64,000 nucleotides of DNA from JAHECQ01 sp963775125 (GTDB lineage: Bacteria; Actinomycetota; Acidimicrobiia; Acidimicrobiales; SZUA-35). This document shows positions 1 to 8,605 of the stretch, piece by piece. The DNA lies in assembly GCA_963775125.1 (NCBI GenBank), contig CAVZHQ010000003.1, forward strand, positions 1 to 64,000, in the 5' to 3' direction. The notes under the pieces were generated by a model. It was not told where the DNA came from. It made no database searches and was given only the letters and a program-made list of their open reading frames with translations. Within the stretch, counting starts at the first letter, position 1; every line of letters begins with the position of its first letter. The translations under genes were made by a program, and so were the position numbers.

Positions 1-178
1 TCATCCGACATCGTGCTGACACCCATCCAAACGAGGAGACCGCTGGGCAGCGACGGCCCAGTCGCTGCGGAGTTGCCGGCGTCCCGTGTTGTCGTGGGCG
101 CCTCAACCGGGTGGTCTGACGATCACCACGCTGGTCCAAACCGCAACCCGGCGGTTCATTGCGGCCGCTGCGGCGGAT

Positions 179-194
179 AGTAGACCGGTCTACT
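179..194. promoter_or_regulatory. 16-bp perfect palindrome, possible operator
   Basis: AGTAGACCGGTCTACT is its own reverse complement. It lies in non-coding DNA. There is no recognisable promoter or gene beside it, so a regulator-binding role is only a possibility. Confidence 0.25.
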
Positions 195-260
195 GTTTGG
201 ACGGTCTGGCTCGGACTGCCTGGACGATCTTCCGGATTTCTCGGTGCTGGGCGGCTTCGT

Positions 261-330
261 TCGGACGGGTTGGACGGTTCGATTTACGTTGCCAAGGTGA
301 GGGTCGCGGGTTCGAATCTCGTCGTCCGCT
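261..330 (+). pseudogene. Decayed tRNA-Gly(GCC)
   Basis: The 3' half matches a tRNA-Gly: anticodon loop TTGCCAA (289-295, anticodon GCC), a variable loop, a T-arm with loop TTCGAAT, and acceptor strand CGTCCGC (323-329). The 5' segment TCGGACG (261-267) pairs with six of the seven acceptor bases. There is no D-arm between them (16 nt with no GCTC...GAGC pattern), the anticodon stem has a G-G mismatch and no CCA follows. This looks like a tRNA whose 5' half was replaced, as can happen at integration sites, rather than a working gene. Confidence 0.6.
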
Positions 331-341
331 CGCAAAATCCG

Positions 342-390
342 GTTCTGCAAGACCACAGCCCCCCTGCGGGGGGCCGTGGTCTTGCAGAAC
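342..390. repeat. Family A inverted repeat, copy 1 (CTGCAAGAC subtype)
   Basis: Perfect 15-bp arms GTTCTGCAAGACCAC (342-356) and GTGGTCTTGCAGAAC (376-390) enclose a C-run/G-run core that can extend the stem. The outer ends match five other elements in this window. It directly follows the tRNA remnant. Confidence 0.85.
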
Positions 391-906
391 GAAGCTGGTG
401 CGCTTCCAGCTTGCAGATGGGGCCTGTCATGGATGGCAATCCGCTACTTCCGAGCTGGTTGGAGTTGTGGTTTGGTGTGGTCGGGTTCGGCGTTGTCTGA
501 ACCTCGTCCTGCTGGCGTTTGCGATTGTGTGGTCGCGTTCGAGTCTCCGCAACCGGGTCGATCAGTCCGGGGAGAGCTGACGAGCGACGCGCTCGATCGG
601 TGTGGCGGGGTTCGAGTTGGTGCGGTGCGAGGACTGAGGATCTCGCGTTGTGTTCTGGGGTTGGCGGCCCAGCTGGGTGTGCTCGCCGCCACCCTCGTGG
701 CCAGCGGCGTGGGCTCCGACGCCGGAATCGTCGATCTTCCCACTACTCGGGCGGCCGCCGAACACCTTGCTGTCCGGCGGCCGTCTCGATCGTTCTGAAC
801 TCGACCTTCGTCCGGGCCGAGGACCTCACGAGCGGAGCCGAATCTGCACCTTTGTCGTCATCAAGGCAGTGACGCCGGATCGGCGGACAGGGAAGTTCGA
901 CGTGTG

Positions 907-933
907 TGTCGAATTGGTGCGTCTGGTTCCGTC
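907..933 (+). promoter_or_regulatory. Predicted ECF42-type promoter
   Basis: TGTCGA (907-912), 17 nt, then CGTC (930-933), about 50 nt before the DGPF gene. The ECF42 sigma group has been reported to use a -35 of TGTCGA and a -10 of CG(A/T)C and to control its own DGPF-sigma operon. This site fits on sequence and position, so autoregulation is inferred. Confidence 0.55.
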
Positions 934-982
934 ACTTTACCGAGTTCGGACATTCCGAGCTTGACGAACAAGGGATGTCATC

Positions 983-1333
983 ATGCGTTACATGCTCATC
1001 ATTGCCAACGATCCCGCCCTTCATCCGGCGCCCGGCGGGCCGGGTTGGGACGAGTTGATGGCTGGATACGCCGCGTTTGGTGAGGAACTCGCTTCGCACG
1101 GGCGACCCTTCAGCGGCGACCCGCTCGCTCCGCCGGACACCGCCACCACGGTGCGAGTGCGCGATGGCAAGACGATCACGGTCGACGGTCCATTCGCTGA
1201 GACGAAGGAATGGATGTCGGGGTACTACCTCATCGAGGCCGACAATCTTGACGGCGCGTTGATGGCAGCCAGCATGATTCCTTCGGCCAAGTATGGGGCG
1301 GTCGAGGTTCGCCCCGTTGCCGAGATGCACTAG
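983..1333 (+). CDS. DGPF/YCII-domain protein
   Basis: A 116-aa protein of the YCII-related DGPF family, recognised from the N-terminal RYMLII strand and the DGPFAETKE motif at about residues 69-77. The biochemical role of these small ferredoxin-like-fold proteins is not settled. They are typically encoded next to ECF42 sigma factors, as here, where the sigma gene starts 10 nt downstream. A Shine-Dalgarno-like AGGGATG precedes the ATG. It is probably co-transcribed with, and a target of, the downstream sigma factor. Confidence 0.85.
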   Translation: MRYMLIIANDPALHPAPGGPGWDELMAGYAAFGEELASHGRPFSGDPLAPPDTATTVRVRDGKTITVDGPFAETKEWMSGYYLIEADNLDGALMAASMIPSAKYGAVEVRPVAEMH

Positions 1334-1343
1334 ACCAGATCTC

Positions 1344-2636
1344 GTGTTGCAGCGTCGCCCGGACCCGGTGGAGGTCGCTATCGAGACCGTCTACCGGGCC
1401 GAACGCGCTCGCGTGCTGGCCCGTTTGATCGGTCAGCTTCGCGACTTCGATCTGGCCGAAGAGGCACTTCAGGACGCGTTTGTGGCCGCGGTGGAGGCAT
1501 GGCCTCGCGGCGGAATTCCGAACAACGCGGCTGGTTGGCTTCTCACCGTCGCCCGTCGCAAGGCGATCGATCGCATCCGATCAGCCGCCGCACGAGATCG
1601 TCGTCAACGCGAGTGGGGCGAATTGGCGCTGGCGTGGACCCCGGGAGACGTCGGCGGCGACATCACCGACGATCGCCTGCGACTCATCTTCACGTGCTGC
1701 CACCCCGCGCTGGCCACCGACGCGCAGGTGGCGCTGACGCTCCGGACCCTTGGCGGGCTGACGACGACCGAAGTTGCGGGCGCCTTCATGGTGAGTGAGG
1801 CGGCGCTTGCGCAACGACTGGTTCGTGCTCAACGTAAGATCCGCGACAGCGGCATCCCGTACCATGTGCCCGCGGCGGCAGAACTCCCCCAGCGAGTCGA
1901 CTCGGTCCTGGCGGTGATCTACCTGATCTTCAACGCTGGCTATCTGCCGGTAGGCGGCGAATCGCTGGTCCGGGTCGACCTGTGCGACGAAGCCAAAAGA
2001 CTTGCTCTTCTGCTCGTCGACCTGCTTCCGGGAACCGCCGAGTCGTACGGGCTTGCCGCATTGTTGCATCTTCACGATGCCCGGCGCGCCGCTCGCGTCG
2101 ATTCGGACGGCACTCCCGTCACGATGGAAGACCAGGATCGCGAGCTGTGGGATCGAGCCCAGATCCTCACGGGCCTCCAGCTTCTCGCTCGCACCACGAC
2201 ACTTGGACCTCCCGGCCCGTACACGCTCAAGGCATGCATCGCTGCGGTACATGCCTCGACCCACGATCCTGGCGACACAGACTGGCGTGCAATCGTCGGG
2301 TTCTACGATCAATTGATGCGGTTCGAACCGACGCACGTCGTCGCGCTCAACCGTGCCGTCGCAATCGGAATGGCTGACTCGCCGGCTGCCGGACTGGCGT
2401 TGCTCGACGAACCAGGGCTTGGCGACGCCCTTGCCGACTACCACCTCTACCACTCCTCGCGAGCTGATCTCCTCCGGCGCTCGGGTCGCTTCAGCGACGC
2501 GACCCACGCCTACCAGCAGGCCAGGAGCATCACCCGCAACCGGGCCGAACGCGACTTCCTCGACCGCCGCCTCAACGAGTTGGGACATTTCCCCTTGACC
2601 GACAGCACTGCCGGGTGCGTGCCCAAATCGGCGTGA
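1344..2636 (+). CDS. ECF42-type RNA polymerase sigma factor with C-terminal TPR-like domain
   Basis: 430 aa from GTG 1344. The first ~170 residues carry sigma region 2 (DFDLAEEALQDAFVAAVEAWP, then AAGWLLTVARRKAIDRIR) and region 4 (TTEVAGAFMVSEAALAQRLVRAQRKI). The remaining ~240 residues are the helical C-terminal extension typical of group ECF42, including the conserved YLIFNAGY segment. These sigma factors are linked to DGPF proteins rather than to an anti-sigma factor, and none is present here. An in-frame ATG at 1293 would overlap the DGPF gene by 41 nt and add residues unlike the family, so GTG 1344 (or 1368) is preferred. Confidence 0.88.
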   Translation: MLQRRPDPVEVAIETVYRAERARVLARLIGQLRDFDLAEEALQDAFVAAVEAWPRGGIPNNAAGWLLTVARRKAIDRIRSAAARDRRQREWGELALAWTPGDVGGDITDDRLRLIFTCCHPALATDAQVALTLRTLGGLTTTEVAGAFMVSEAALAQRLVRAQRKIRDSGIPYHVPAAAELPQRVDSVLAVIYLIFNAGYLPVGGESLVRVDLCDEAKRLALLLVDLLPGTAESYGLAALLHLHDARRAARVDSDGTPVTMEDQDRELWDRAQILTGLQLLARTTTLGPPGPYTLKACIAAVHASTHDPGDTDWRAIVGFYDQLMRFEPTHVVALNRAVAIGMADSPAAGLALLDEPGLGDALADYHLYHSSRADLLRRSGRFSDATHAYQQARSITRNRAERDFLDRRLNELGHFPLTDSTAGCVPKSA

Positions 2637-2740
2637 CTCGGCTCGACTCCCGCAACACCAATTCGTGCTATCAATCAGCACAGCCTGGACGGCGATGACC
2701 GGACCGGATTCCTCGGCGCAGCGAGTGAAAGGGGCACGTG

Positions 2741-3622
2741 GTGAGCGAAGTCCAGACGGTGAGCATGATCGGGTTGGGCAACATGGGATCGGCGATCGCG
2801 AGCGCCATTGCCAAGACCGAACATGATCTCACGGTGTGGAATCGTTCGGACGCCAAGTGTCGAGCACTCGCCGCCCAAGGTGCGTCGGTGGCTCTGTCGG
2901 TTGGAGATGCCGTCGTAAGGTCCGATGTCATCGTGGTCTGTGTCCGCGGCTACGACGTCGCCACTGCGCTCTTCGACGACCCCGCGATCTCAGACTCCTT
3001 GGCGGGGAAGACACTGGTCCAGTTGGGACACGGCGTTCCGACCGAGGTTGCCGCTGCCGCGGACTGGTTCACCGCACAAGGCGCTGCCTATCTCGATGGC
3101 GCGATCATGACGTTTCCAGACGCCGTTGGCACCGCCGAGTGCCAGATCCTCATTTCGGGCGACCCTTCGGCATTCGAGCGATGCAAACCAGTGCTTGACG
3201 CACTTGGCGGCGACATCAGGTTTCTTGGTGCCGATGCGGCCGCATCAGCAGTGATCGATACAAGCGGGCTTGCCTTCGTGTACGTCGCAGCACACGCATT
3301 CGTGAGCGCGGCTGCGATGTGCGATGCCTCGGGCGGCCCGCTCGATCTGTTGGCCGACGTCGTCGCGAAGTTGACCAAACACATGCCACAGGTGTTCAAC
3401 GAGTACGCCGCGATGATCGCTGCCGGGAGCTACGAGAGCACCAATCTTCGACTGGCCAGCGGTGCAGCGACCCTTCAGGCGATCACCGAATTCGGGCGGA
3501 CAAGCGGAGTCAACACGGATCTCTTCGAGTCCGCGTTGCGAACGCTGAACGCATCGGTGGCGGCCGGCCACGGGCCGAATCTTGCTGCGGTGTTCGAAGC
3601 CGTGAAGCGACAGAAAAGCTGA
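2741..3622 (+). CDS. NAD(P)-dependent dehydrogenase, imine reductase / 3-hydroxyisobutyrate dehydrogenase-like
   Basis: 293 aa. The N-terminal Rossmann fold has the dinucleotide motif GLGNMGSAIA (about residues 11-20) followed by VWNRS. This architecture belongs to the 6-phosphogluconate dehydrogenase/beta-hydroxyacid dehydrogenase superfamily. The all-helical C-terminal half resembles the imine reductase/reductive aminase branch, but the substrate cannot be told from sequence. Two GTG codons (2738, 2741) are possible; AAAGGGG ending at 2734 sits better for 2741. It stands alone between the sigma operon and a decayed hydrolase. Confidence 0.75.
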   Translation: MSEVQTVSMIGLGNMGSAIASAIAKTEHDLTVWNRSDAKCRALAAQGASVALSVGDAVVRSDVIVVCVRGYDVATALFDDPAISDSLAGKTLVQLGHGVPTEVAAAADWFTAQGAAYLDGAIMTFPDAVGTAECQILISGDPSAFERCKPVLDALGGDIRFLGADAAASAVIDTSGLAFVYVAAHAFVSAAAMCDASGGPLDLLADVVAKLTKHMPQVFNEYAAMIAAGSYESTNLRLASGAATLQAITEFGRTSGVNTDLFESALRTLNASVAAGHGPNLAAVFEAVKRQKS

Positions 3623-3689
3623 GCCTGCCCGGTCGTCGGGTCATCACCTGGACGCCGGATCGAGATCGCGCCCAGGAGCTGGCTCGAAT

Positions 3690-4226
3690 TCAGTCGATGT
3701 ACTCGCGTAGGAACTCGGCGATCATTGCGTTGACCTGCGACGGGACCTCCCACGCGTTGAAATGCCCAGCCCCAACGGTCCGGCCGAGCACGGCGTGGGG
3801 AACCGCCCATTCAGCCAGGCCTCGGATCGCTTCTGCTGCCACGTAATGGGGGCGGTGAACGTGGCGAGAATGTCGGATCGGACGGCAGGATCGTGGCGCG
3901 GCAGGACGAAACCGGCGCCAGTGAACATCTTGTCGGCGACCTCCGCTGGCGCCGCGCCGTCAAGCAATGCGTTCACCATTGGCAGGTAGCGGGAGACATC
4001 GGCCTGCGCCAACGACGGCCCGTCATGCCTGACGCGGTTTGTCGCTTTCGCCATGGCCTCGCAGGTCGACAGTCACGCAACGGTGCGTTTGCGAGAACAT
4101 GGGGATCTGATGGCGGTGCCAGAACCCGCGGTGAGTAATCCCGCCGTGGACCCAGAGCAGCGTGGGGTCTCCCTGCCCGGTGTCGTCGTAGGCGAGCGCC
4201 ACCCCGTTCAACTCGACGGTAGCCAC
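3690..4226 (-). pseudogene. Decayed alpha/beta hydrolase
   Basis: Three pieces of one alpha/beta hydrolase lie in order on the minus strand. Residues from ATG 4226 give the N-terminus with oxyanion WVHGG and strand VTVDLRGHGESDKP, ending at a stop at 4023. A second frame (about 4050-3845) continues with a cap/C-terminal segment containing MVNALLDGAAPAEVADKM. A shift near 3840 restores the first frame, ending with the catalytic-His motif VGAGHFNAWEVP and a stop at 3690. Total length is about 535 nt against roughly 780 for the family, and the nucleophile elbow (GxSxG) is absent. Deletion plus two frame changes mark a pseudogene. Confidence 0.8.
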
Positions 4227-4320
4227 GTCCGAACCCTCCCCTCACTTGAGTGCCCGTACGGAACCGTAGCAAGGTCAGCGCAAGGCCGGAAGCTGACGAC
4301 GATCAGAGTCAGGCGAGCCG

Positions 4321-6735
4321 CTACCGGAGATGGCTGCGGAGGGCAGCGGCGACCTCTTCGACGGCGTCCCAGCCGGCGGGGATGGCCGGCGCGAGGTTGA
4401 AGAAGCCGTGGATCTGTCCGGGGTACTCGGTCAACGTGGTCCGGGTGCCGGCGGCGGACAGGCGCTCGGCGTAGGCCCGTCCTTCGTCGCGCAGCGGATC
4501 GAATTCAGCGGTGATGACCAGAGCCGGAGCAAGCCCCGAAAGGTCCTCGCGAATAGGAGTCAGCCGCTTGTCCTGGGGGAGCGAACCGCCACCGGCGTAG
4601 GCGCCGATGAACCAATCGTTCACCTCTCGAGAAAGCACCAATCCGTCGTTGCGCGTGCGTGACGGGTAGCGCTCGTCGACCCCGTCGGCGATGTCGACGG
4701 CAGGGTAGATCAACACCTGGAGCGCCAAGGCGACGCCTTCCTCCTTGGCCCGGAGCGCAGTCACCGCCGCCAGGTTGCCTCCGGCGCTGTCGCCGCCAAC
4801 GGCCACTCGCTTCGGGTCGATGCCGAGGTCGTCGGCGTTGGCGATGACCCAGCTGAGCGCGGCCCAGGCATCGTCGGTTGCTGCGGGGAACGGGTGCTCG
4901 GGAGCGAGCCGGTAGTCAACCGAGATCACCACGGCGCCGGACCGGTTGGCGATTCGGCGATTCTCTCGATCGTGGGTCTCGAGGTCGCCGATCACGAACC
5001 CACCACCGTGGTAGTAGACGAACGCGCCCCGGGCCTCGGCCGAAGGCCGGTAGATGCGGATGGGCAGATCGCCGTCGGGTCCCGGGATCACGCGGTTCTC
5101 GACCGACTCGACGGCTTCGCCCGATCCCATCATCCCGTTCATGGTGCGATAGGCGGCACGGGCCGCGGGCGGGGTCATTTCCCACATCGGGGGTGCGCCA
5201 TTGGCGATGGCGTTCGCCGTCAGATCGATGATTGCCTTGGCTCGCGGGTCGAGGCCTCTCGGGTGCTCGGGGGTCGACGAGGCCGACTCGGGAACAGTCG
5301 GCTCGGGAATGATGCCGGTGAGTGACATCAGCAGGTCGATCTCGTCGGTGACGAGCTCGAGGAGGTCCCACAAGTCGGGCACCAGTTCACGACAGGCAAC
5401 GATCCCGATGTCGAGCTTGTCCTCGTAGCTCTGGACGGTGATGTTCAGTCCCTGCCCCTCGGCGACGGTCGACACCGGGTAGTAGTGCTCGAGCCGGGCC
5501 GACCCGAGATAGAGCGCCTGTCGAGGGCCGGGAACGTTGGAGATGATGAGGTTCATCGACGCCGGAACGGAGTTGCCCATCCGATACCGGGTCATGGCCG
5601 TCGCCGCCTGGGCGAACACCGCCGGCGGCGAGAACTGGCTGAAATCCGAGAGCGCGTCGGCCGGAACGAGATCGAACGCGCCCTTTGCGGCGACCATTGC
5701 CTCGGACATGAAGTGGAGACGCTCGATCGGATCGGCGAGATGGGTGGGGAGCGGAGCCGTGAGCGCCGACACCCGATTCGTCCACGGGTCGGACTCGTTG
5801 CCGGTGCGGATGGAAACCGGGACACCGGCCATGAGCGGACGGTTCGTCAGCGCACCGTGGCGCTCGAGATAGACCCGCAACGCGCCCGCGCACGCCGCCA
5901 TGACCACGTCGTTGACCGTCACGCCGAACGTGGTCTTGATGGCCTTGATGTCGCTGAGCCTGGCGGTTTTGTAGGCGAGGCGACGGTGCGGAGTGATACT
6001 GCGGTTGAACGGGGTCGGGGGAGCGGGGGTCAGCGTGGCGCCGCCGGCCGGGGTCGTGGCGCTCCACGGCCCGATCGCTCCGCCCTTCTTCATCATCTTG
6101 TTCATCCGCGCCGTGCTCTCCTGGAACAGCTTGGTCTGAGCCGCAGCGAAACGCTGCGGACGGACGGCATAGTTCCAGGCGGTCCGAGCCAGAAGCTCAC
6201 CCGGCGAAGGAACCGACTCGCCGGCCGGCGGGACCGGAAGGTCGGGCACGGTCGTGGTGGGCGCGTCGTCAAGCATCAACGTTTGCAGCTCGGCCCCAGC
6301 GGCGCCGTCGAGCGCAGCGTGGTGAATTTTGAGAAGGACGGCCCACCGATCGTCGGCCAGGCCTTCGATTACATAGGCCTCCCACAACGGCCGGGTGCGG
6401 TCGAGCGGTTGGCTGATGATGCGCCCGACGAGGTCTGCGACCTCCCGATCACCACCCGGTGCCGGGACAGCGATGTGGCGCACGTGGAAGTCGAGATCGA
6501 AGGATGGGTCTTCGATCCACCACGGGCGATCGAGGTCGAAGGGGACCTCGGCCAAGCGCCGGCGTAGCGGTTCCAACACGCCCAATCGCGCCTCGATCTG
6601 CGAACGAAACAAGTCGAGCGGCGACTGGTTGGGTTCGGTGGGTCGTCGGTACACCGACAGGCTGGCGATGTGGCCGAACGTCGTCGGCGTCTCCATCGAG
6701 AGGAAGGCCGTGTCCATTCCGCTGAGCTGTTTCAT
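4321..6735 (-). CDS. Fusion of wax ester synthase/diacylglycerol acyltransferase with an HSL-family esterase
   Basis: 804 aa. Residues 1 to ~460 form a WS/DGAT: it starts MKQLSGMDTAFL and has the catalytic motif HHAALDG at 138-144. This enzyme class joins acyl-CoA to long-chain alcohols or diacylglycerol to make storage wax ester or triacylglycerol. Residues ~490-804 are an alpha/beta hydrolase of the hormone-sensitive-lipase type with HGGG (~575), GDSAG (~648), Asp (~746) and His (~776), so the full triad is present. Most WS/DGATs are ~460 aa and end before this domain. Synthesis and hydrolysis may be coupled on one chain, or the esterase may supply alcohols; this is inference. GGAG precedes the ATG; an alpha/beta hydrolase gene lies 30 nt upstream in the same operon. 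Confidence 0.88.
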   Translation of the reverse strand: MKQLSGMDTAFLSMETPTTFGHIASLSVYRRPTEPNQSPLDLFRSQIEARLGVLEPLRRRLAEVPFDLDRPWWIEDPSFDLDFHVRHIAVPAPGGDREVADLVGRIISQPLDRTRPLWEAYVIEGLADDRWAVLLKIHHAALDGAAGAELQTLMLDDAPTTTVPDLPVPPAGESVPSPGELLARTAWNYAVRPQRFAAAQTKLFQESTARMNKMMKKGGAIGPWSATTPAGGATLTPAPPTPFNRSITPHRRLAYKTARLSDIKAIKTTFGVTVNDVVMAACAGALRVYLERHGALTNRPLMAGVPVSIRTGNESDPWTNRVSALTAPLPTHLADPIERLHFMSEAMVAAKGAFDLVPADALSDFSQFSPPAVFAQAATAMTRYRMGNSVPASMNLIISNVPGPRQALYLGSARLEHYYPVSTVAEGQGLNITVQSYEDKLDIGIVACRELVPDLWDLLELVTDEIDLLMSLTGIIPEPTVPESASSTPEHPRGLDPRAKAIIDLTANAIANGAPPMWEMTPPAARAAYRTMNGMMGSGEAVESVENRVIPGPDGDLPIRIYRPSAEARGAFVYYHGGGFVIGDLETHDRENRRIANRSGAVVISVDYRLAPEHPFPAATDDAWAALSWVIANADDLGIDPKRVAVGGDSAGGNLAAVTALRAKEEGVALALQVLIYPAVDIADGVDERYPSRTRNDGLVLSREVNDWFIGAYAGGGSLPQDKRLTPIREDLSGLAPALVITAEFDPLRDEGRAYAERLSAAGTRTTLTEYPGQIHGFFNLAPAIPAGWDAVEEVAAALRSHLR

Positions 6736-6765
6736 GATGAGTTCTCCGGTTGGAGGGCACAGCCC

Positions 6766-7923
6766 TCAGGCGAGTTTGGACGAGAGCGGGAGTTCGAACA
6801 TTTCGTGCAGCGACCGATCGACGTAGTCGCGCACCGAGCGTTCCAGTGGGAACGACAAATGCGAGCCGTTGTACCAACACATGTCGGGCCGTTCCCAGTG
6901 GTCCCACAGTTCACGCACGTTCCCGGGGCGGACCCATCGGTCGAACAATCCGGCGTAGATGTAGCGACGCTCCCTCGGAACGAGGCACGGGAACGACAAC
7001 GGCGAGACGACGCCGAACACCTGCTCGAGCGGCTCCCACGACAGTCCCCACTGCTCGTAATAGGGCGGAAGCAGCGGATCGAGCTGGCGGCGCATGTTGC
7101 GCACGAGATCTGATTCGGGAACCCCACCGATGACCCCCGCGAGGCCGGGCTCGAGGCCCGAGACCAGCGCGACCATGTAGCCGCCGAGAGAAATGCCGCT
7201 GAGGCCGATGCTCTCGGCCCCGAACTCGCTGCGAAGCCACCCGATGACCGACCGCACGTCCCACGCGCCATGAGCGAGCGTGAAGATCGTGTTCATCGCT
7301 CCGGCGTGCAGCACGCGCGATCCGTTGGTTCCGACACGGCGAGGACCATGCAGGGGCAGGACCACCGCAATCACGTTGAGCCCGTGATGATGATGGAGCC
7401 GGGCGGCGCGGAACATGGCGAGGTCGATGGCGGGTTCGCCGGTTCGGTAGCCGTTGACCAGCACGATCCACGGCCGAGGTGGGCCGTCATGGCGCAGCAT
7501 CCACGCGTGACCGGTGCTGACTGGCTGGTACGCCATCCAACGCTCGCGGCCCGGCTCGCCGGGCCAGGGCTCGAACGTGGAGTCGAAGCGCAGGTGCTCG
7601 TAGGCGAGCGAACCCACGGTGGAGTGAAGCGACCGGACGTTCTGGATCGGGGGCGGCTCACGGTGGTAGGAGCGGGGGTCGGCGAGCCAACCGCGTTCCT
7701 CGAACAGCTGGCGCGCCTCGCTCAGCTCGCTCCGGATTCGGCGACGGAACGAACCGTGGGGCACTCGGGCCCGGCCGGTGGCCAGCTCGATCTGGAGCGC
7801 CAGTTCGTCGGTGAACCACTTCGTGGCGCTGGCAGGCGTGATGGTGCCGGATGGCAGATCATCCTCGCTATGGCCTCGCAGCCAACTGAGCATCGGTTCG
7901 GGGAGGCTTGGTTTCACAGTCAT
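6766..7923 (-). CDS. Alpha/beta hydrolase family protein
   Basis: 385 aa from ATG 7923; an in-frame start at 8031 would add 36 unlikely residues. The nucleophile elbow GISLGGY is visible, and the preceding segments (WIVLVNGYRTGEP, VIAVVLPLHGPR) fit the fold. A C-terminal His lies in NGSHLSFP. Similar proteins of about 350-400 aa occur beside WS/DGAT genes, but no substrate is assigned. The stop lies 30 nt before the WS/DGAT-esterase start, so the two probably form an operon concerned with neutral lipid turnover. Confidence 0.7.
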   Translation of the reverse strand: MTVKPSLPEPMLSWLRGHSEDDLPSGTITPASATKWFTDELALQIELATGRARVPHGSFRRRIRSELSEARQLFEERGWLADPRSYHREPPPIQNVRSLHSTVGSLAYEHLRFDSTFEPWPGEPGRERWMAYQPVSTGHAWMLRHDGPPRPWIVLVNGYRTGEPAIDLAMFRAARLHHHHGLNVIAVVLPLHGPRRVGTNGSRVLHAGAMNTIFTLAHGAWDVRSVIGWLRSEFGAESIGLSGISLGGYMVALVSGLEPGLAGVIGGVPESDLVRNMRRQLDPLLPPYYEQWGLSWEPLEQVFGVVSPLSFPCLVPRERRYIYAGLFDRWVRPGNVRELWDHWERPDMCWYNGSHLSFPLERSVRDYVDRSLHEMFELPLSSKLA

Positions 7924-8179
7924 CTCTTCGGCTTCCCGGTCATGTCGTTGACCCGTGCAGTCGCTGTCGGTGACGATCCTGGCAATGACCGAGTCATCTG
8001 TTCTGACCATTTCGCTTGACATTCTCATCATAAATCAAGATGATTGCACTACATCAAGCAATTGTTCTGCAAATTCTTCGGGCCGGGTTCCGTCGAACCA
8101 CCTCTGTCGAGGCAACGCAGAACGGCCGACAGGCGTATTGCGGAAACAGGTTTCAGGGGAAACCGGAAGGAGATCCATC
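7924..8179. other. Divergent intergenic region upstream of phaE-phaC
   Basis: This 256-bp gap separates the minus-strand lipid operon from phaE. It is AT-richer than its surroundings around 8010-8080. TTGACA at 8016-8021 with GATGAT 17 nt further (8039-8044) is a weak candidate promoter reading toward phaE. A good ribosome site, GGAAGGAGA (8164-8172), precedes the phaE ATG. Confidence 0.35.
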
Positions 8180-8605
8180 ATGGTTCCACTCTGGCGTCAG
8201 GCGTTCGACTCGTGGGAGAAGGCAGCATCGCCGATGTTGCAGAAGACGGCCGTCTCGCCGGGCTTTCGTGACTTCATGCGCGTCAGCACCCGGGTGAACA
8301 AGTCGGTGGCCGCCGAGTTCGAGAAGGCGTCCCGCCAGTGGCTCCACGCCATGAACCTTCCGGCAGCCACCGACGTTCGGCGGTTGCGGGCTCAGCTTCG
8401 TGAACTCGACAAGGAACTCCACGGTCTTCGTTCGGCCGTCGAGAGCTTGGCCGAGGACGCGACGATCCGCGAACTCACGGCGTTGCTGACCAACGAGCAG
8501 GAGGCGTCCGCCGGGGCGCTCGACCCGGACGCAGTCGCCGGTGGGTCGAAGCACAAGTCCGGCGAGAAGTCGAAGAACTCCAAGAAGTCGGACGACCGTC
8601 GATGA
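8180..8605 (+). CDS. phaE: PhaE-like/phasin-like subunit of PHA synthase
   Basis: 141 aa, mostly helical, with a heptad-like stretch at about residues 60-100 (LPAATDVRRLRAQLRELDKE) of the kind found in PhaE and phasin proteins, and a Lys/Ser-rich charged tail. PhaE is the non-catalytic partner of class III PHA synthase. This copy is much shorter than classical PhaE (about 350 aa), so it may be a reduced PhaE or a phasin. The start is fixed by GGAAGGAGA 7 nt upstream, and the ORF overlaps phaC by 4 nt (ATGA), indicating translational coupling. Confidence 0.65.
   Translation: MVPLWRQAFDSWEKAASPMLQKTAVSPGFRDFMRVSTRVNKSVAAEFEKASRQWLHAMNLPAATDVRRLRAQLRELDKELHGLRSAVESLAEDATIRELTALLTNEQEASAGALDPDAVAGGSKHKSGEKSKNSKKSDDRR

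Larger units (their letters stand above)
1..982. other. Gene-poor stretch before the ECF42 operon
   Basis: No reading frame here has a recognisable product or is convincing on both length and composition. The supportable contents are a 16-bp palindrome (179-194), a decayed tRNA-Gly (261-330), a strong hairpin repeat (342-390) and a predicted sigma-factor promoter (907-933). From about 391 to 900 I see nothing definable. The tRNA remnant and the repeat suggest a degraded integration or rearrangement site, which is inference. Confidence 0.5.

Noticed and set aside
156..356. Minus-strand ORF containing DDEIRTRDPHLG
   Set aside because: This peptide is the well-known antisense translation of a tRNA 3' half; it arises from the tRNA-Gly remnant and is not a protein gene.
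86..872. Several overlapping plus-strand ORFs of 60-160 codons
   Set aside because: No recognisable domains, Arg/Trp/Cys-rich shadow-like composition, and they run through the tRNA remnant and hairpin.
1581..2681. 366-codon minus-strand ORF opposite the sigma factor
   Set aside because: Antisense shadow typical of high-GC coding DNA; the plus strand has clear sigma motifs.
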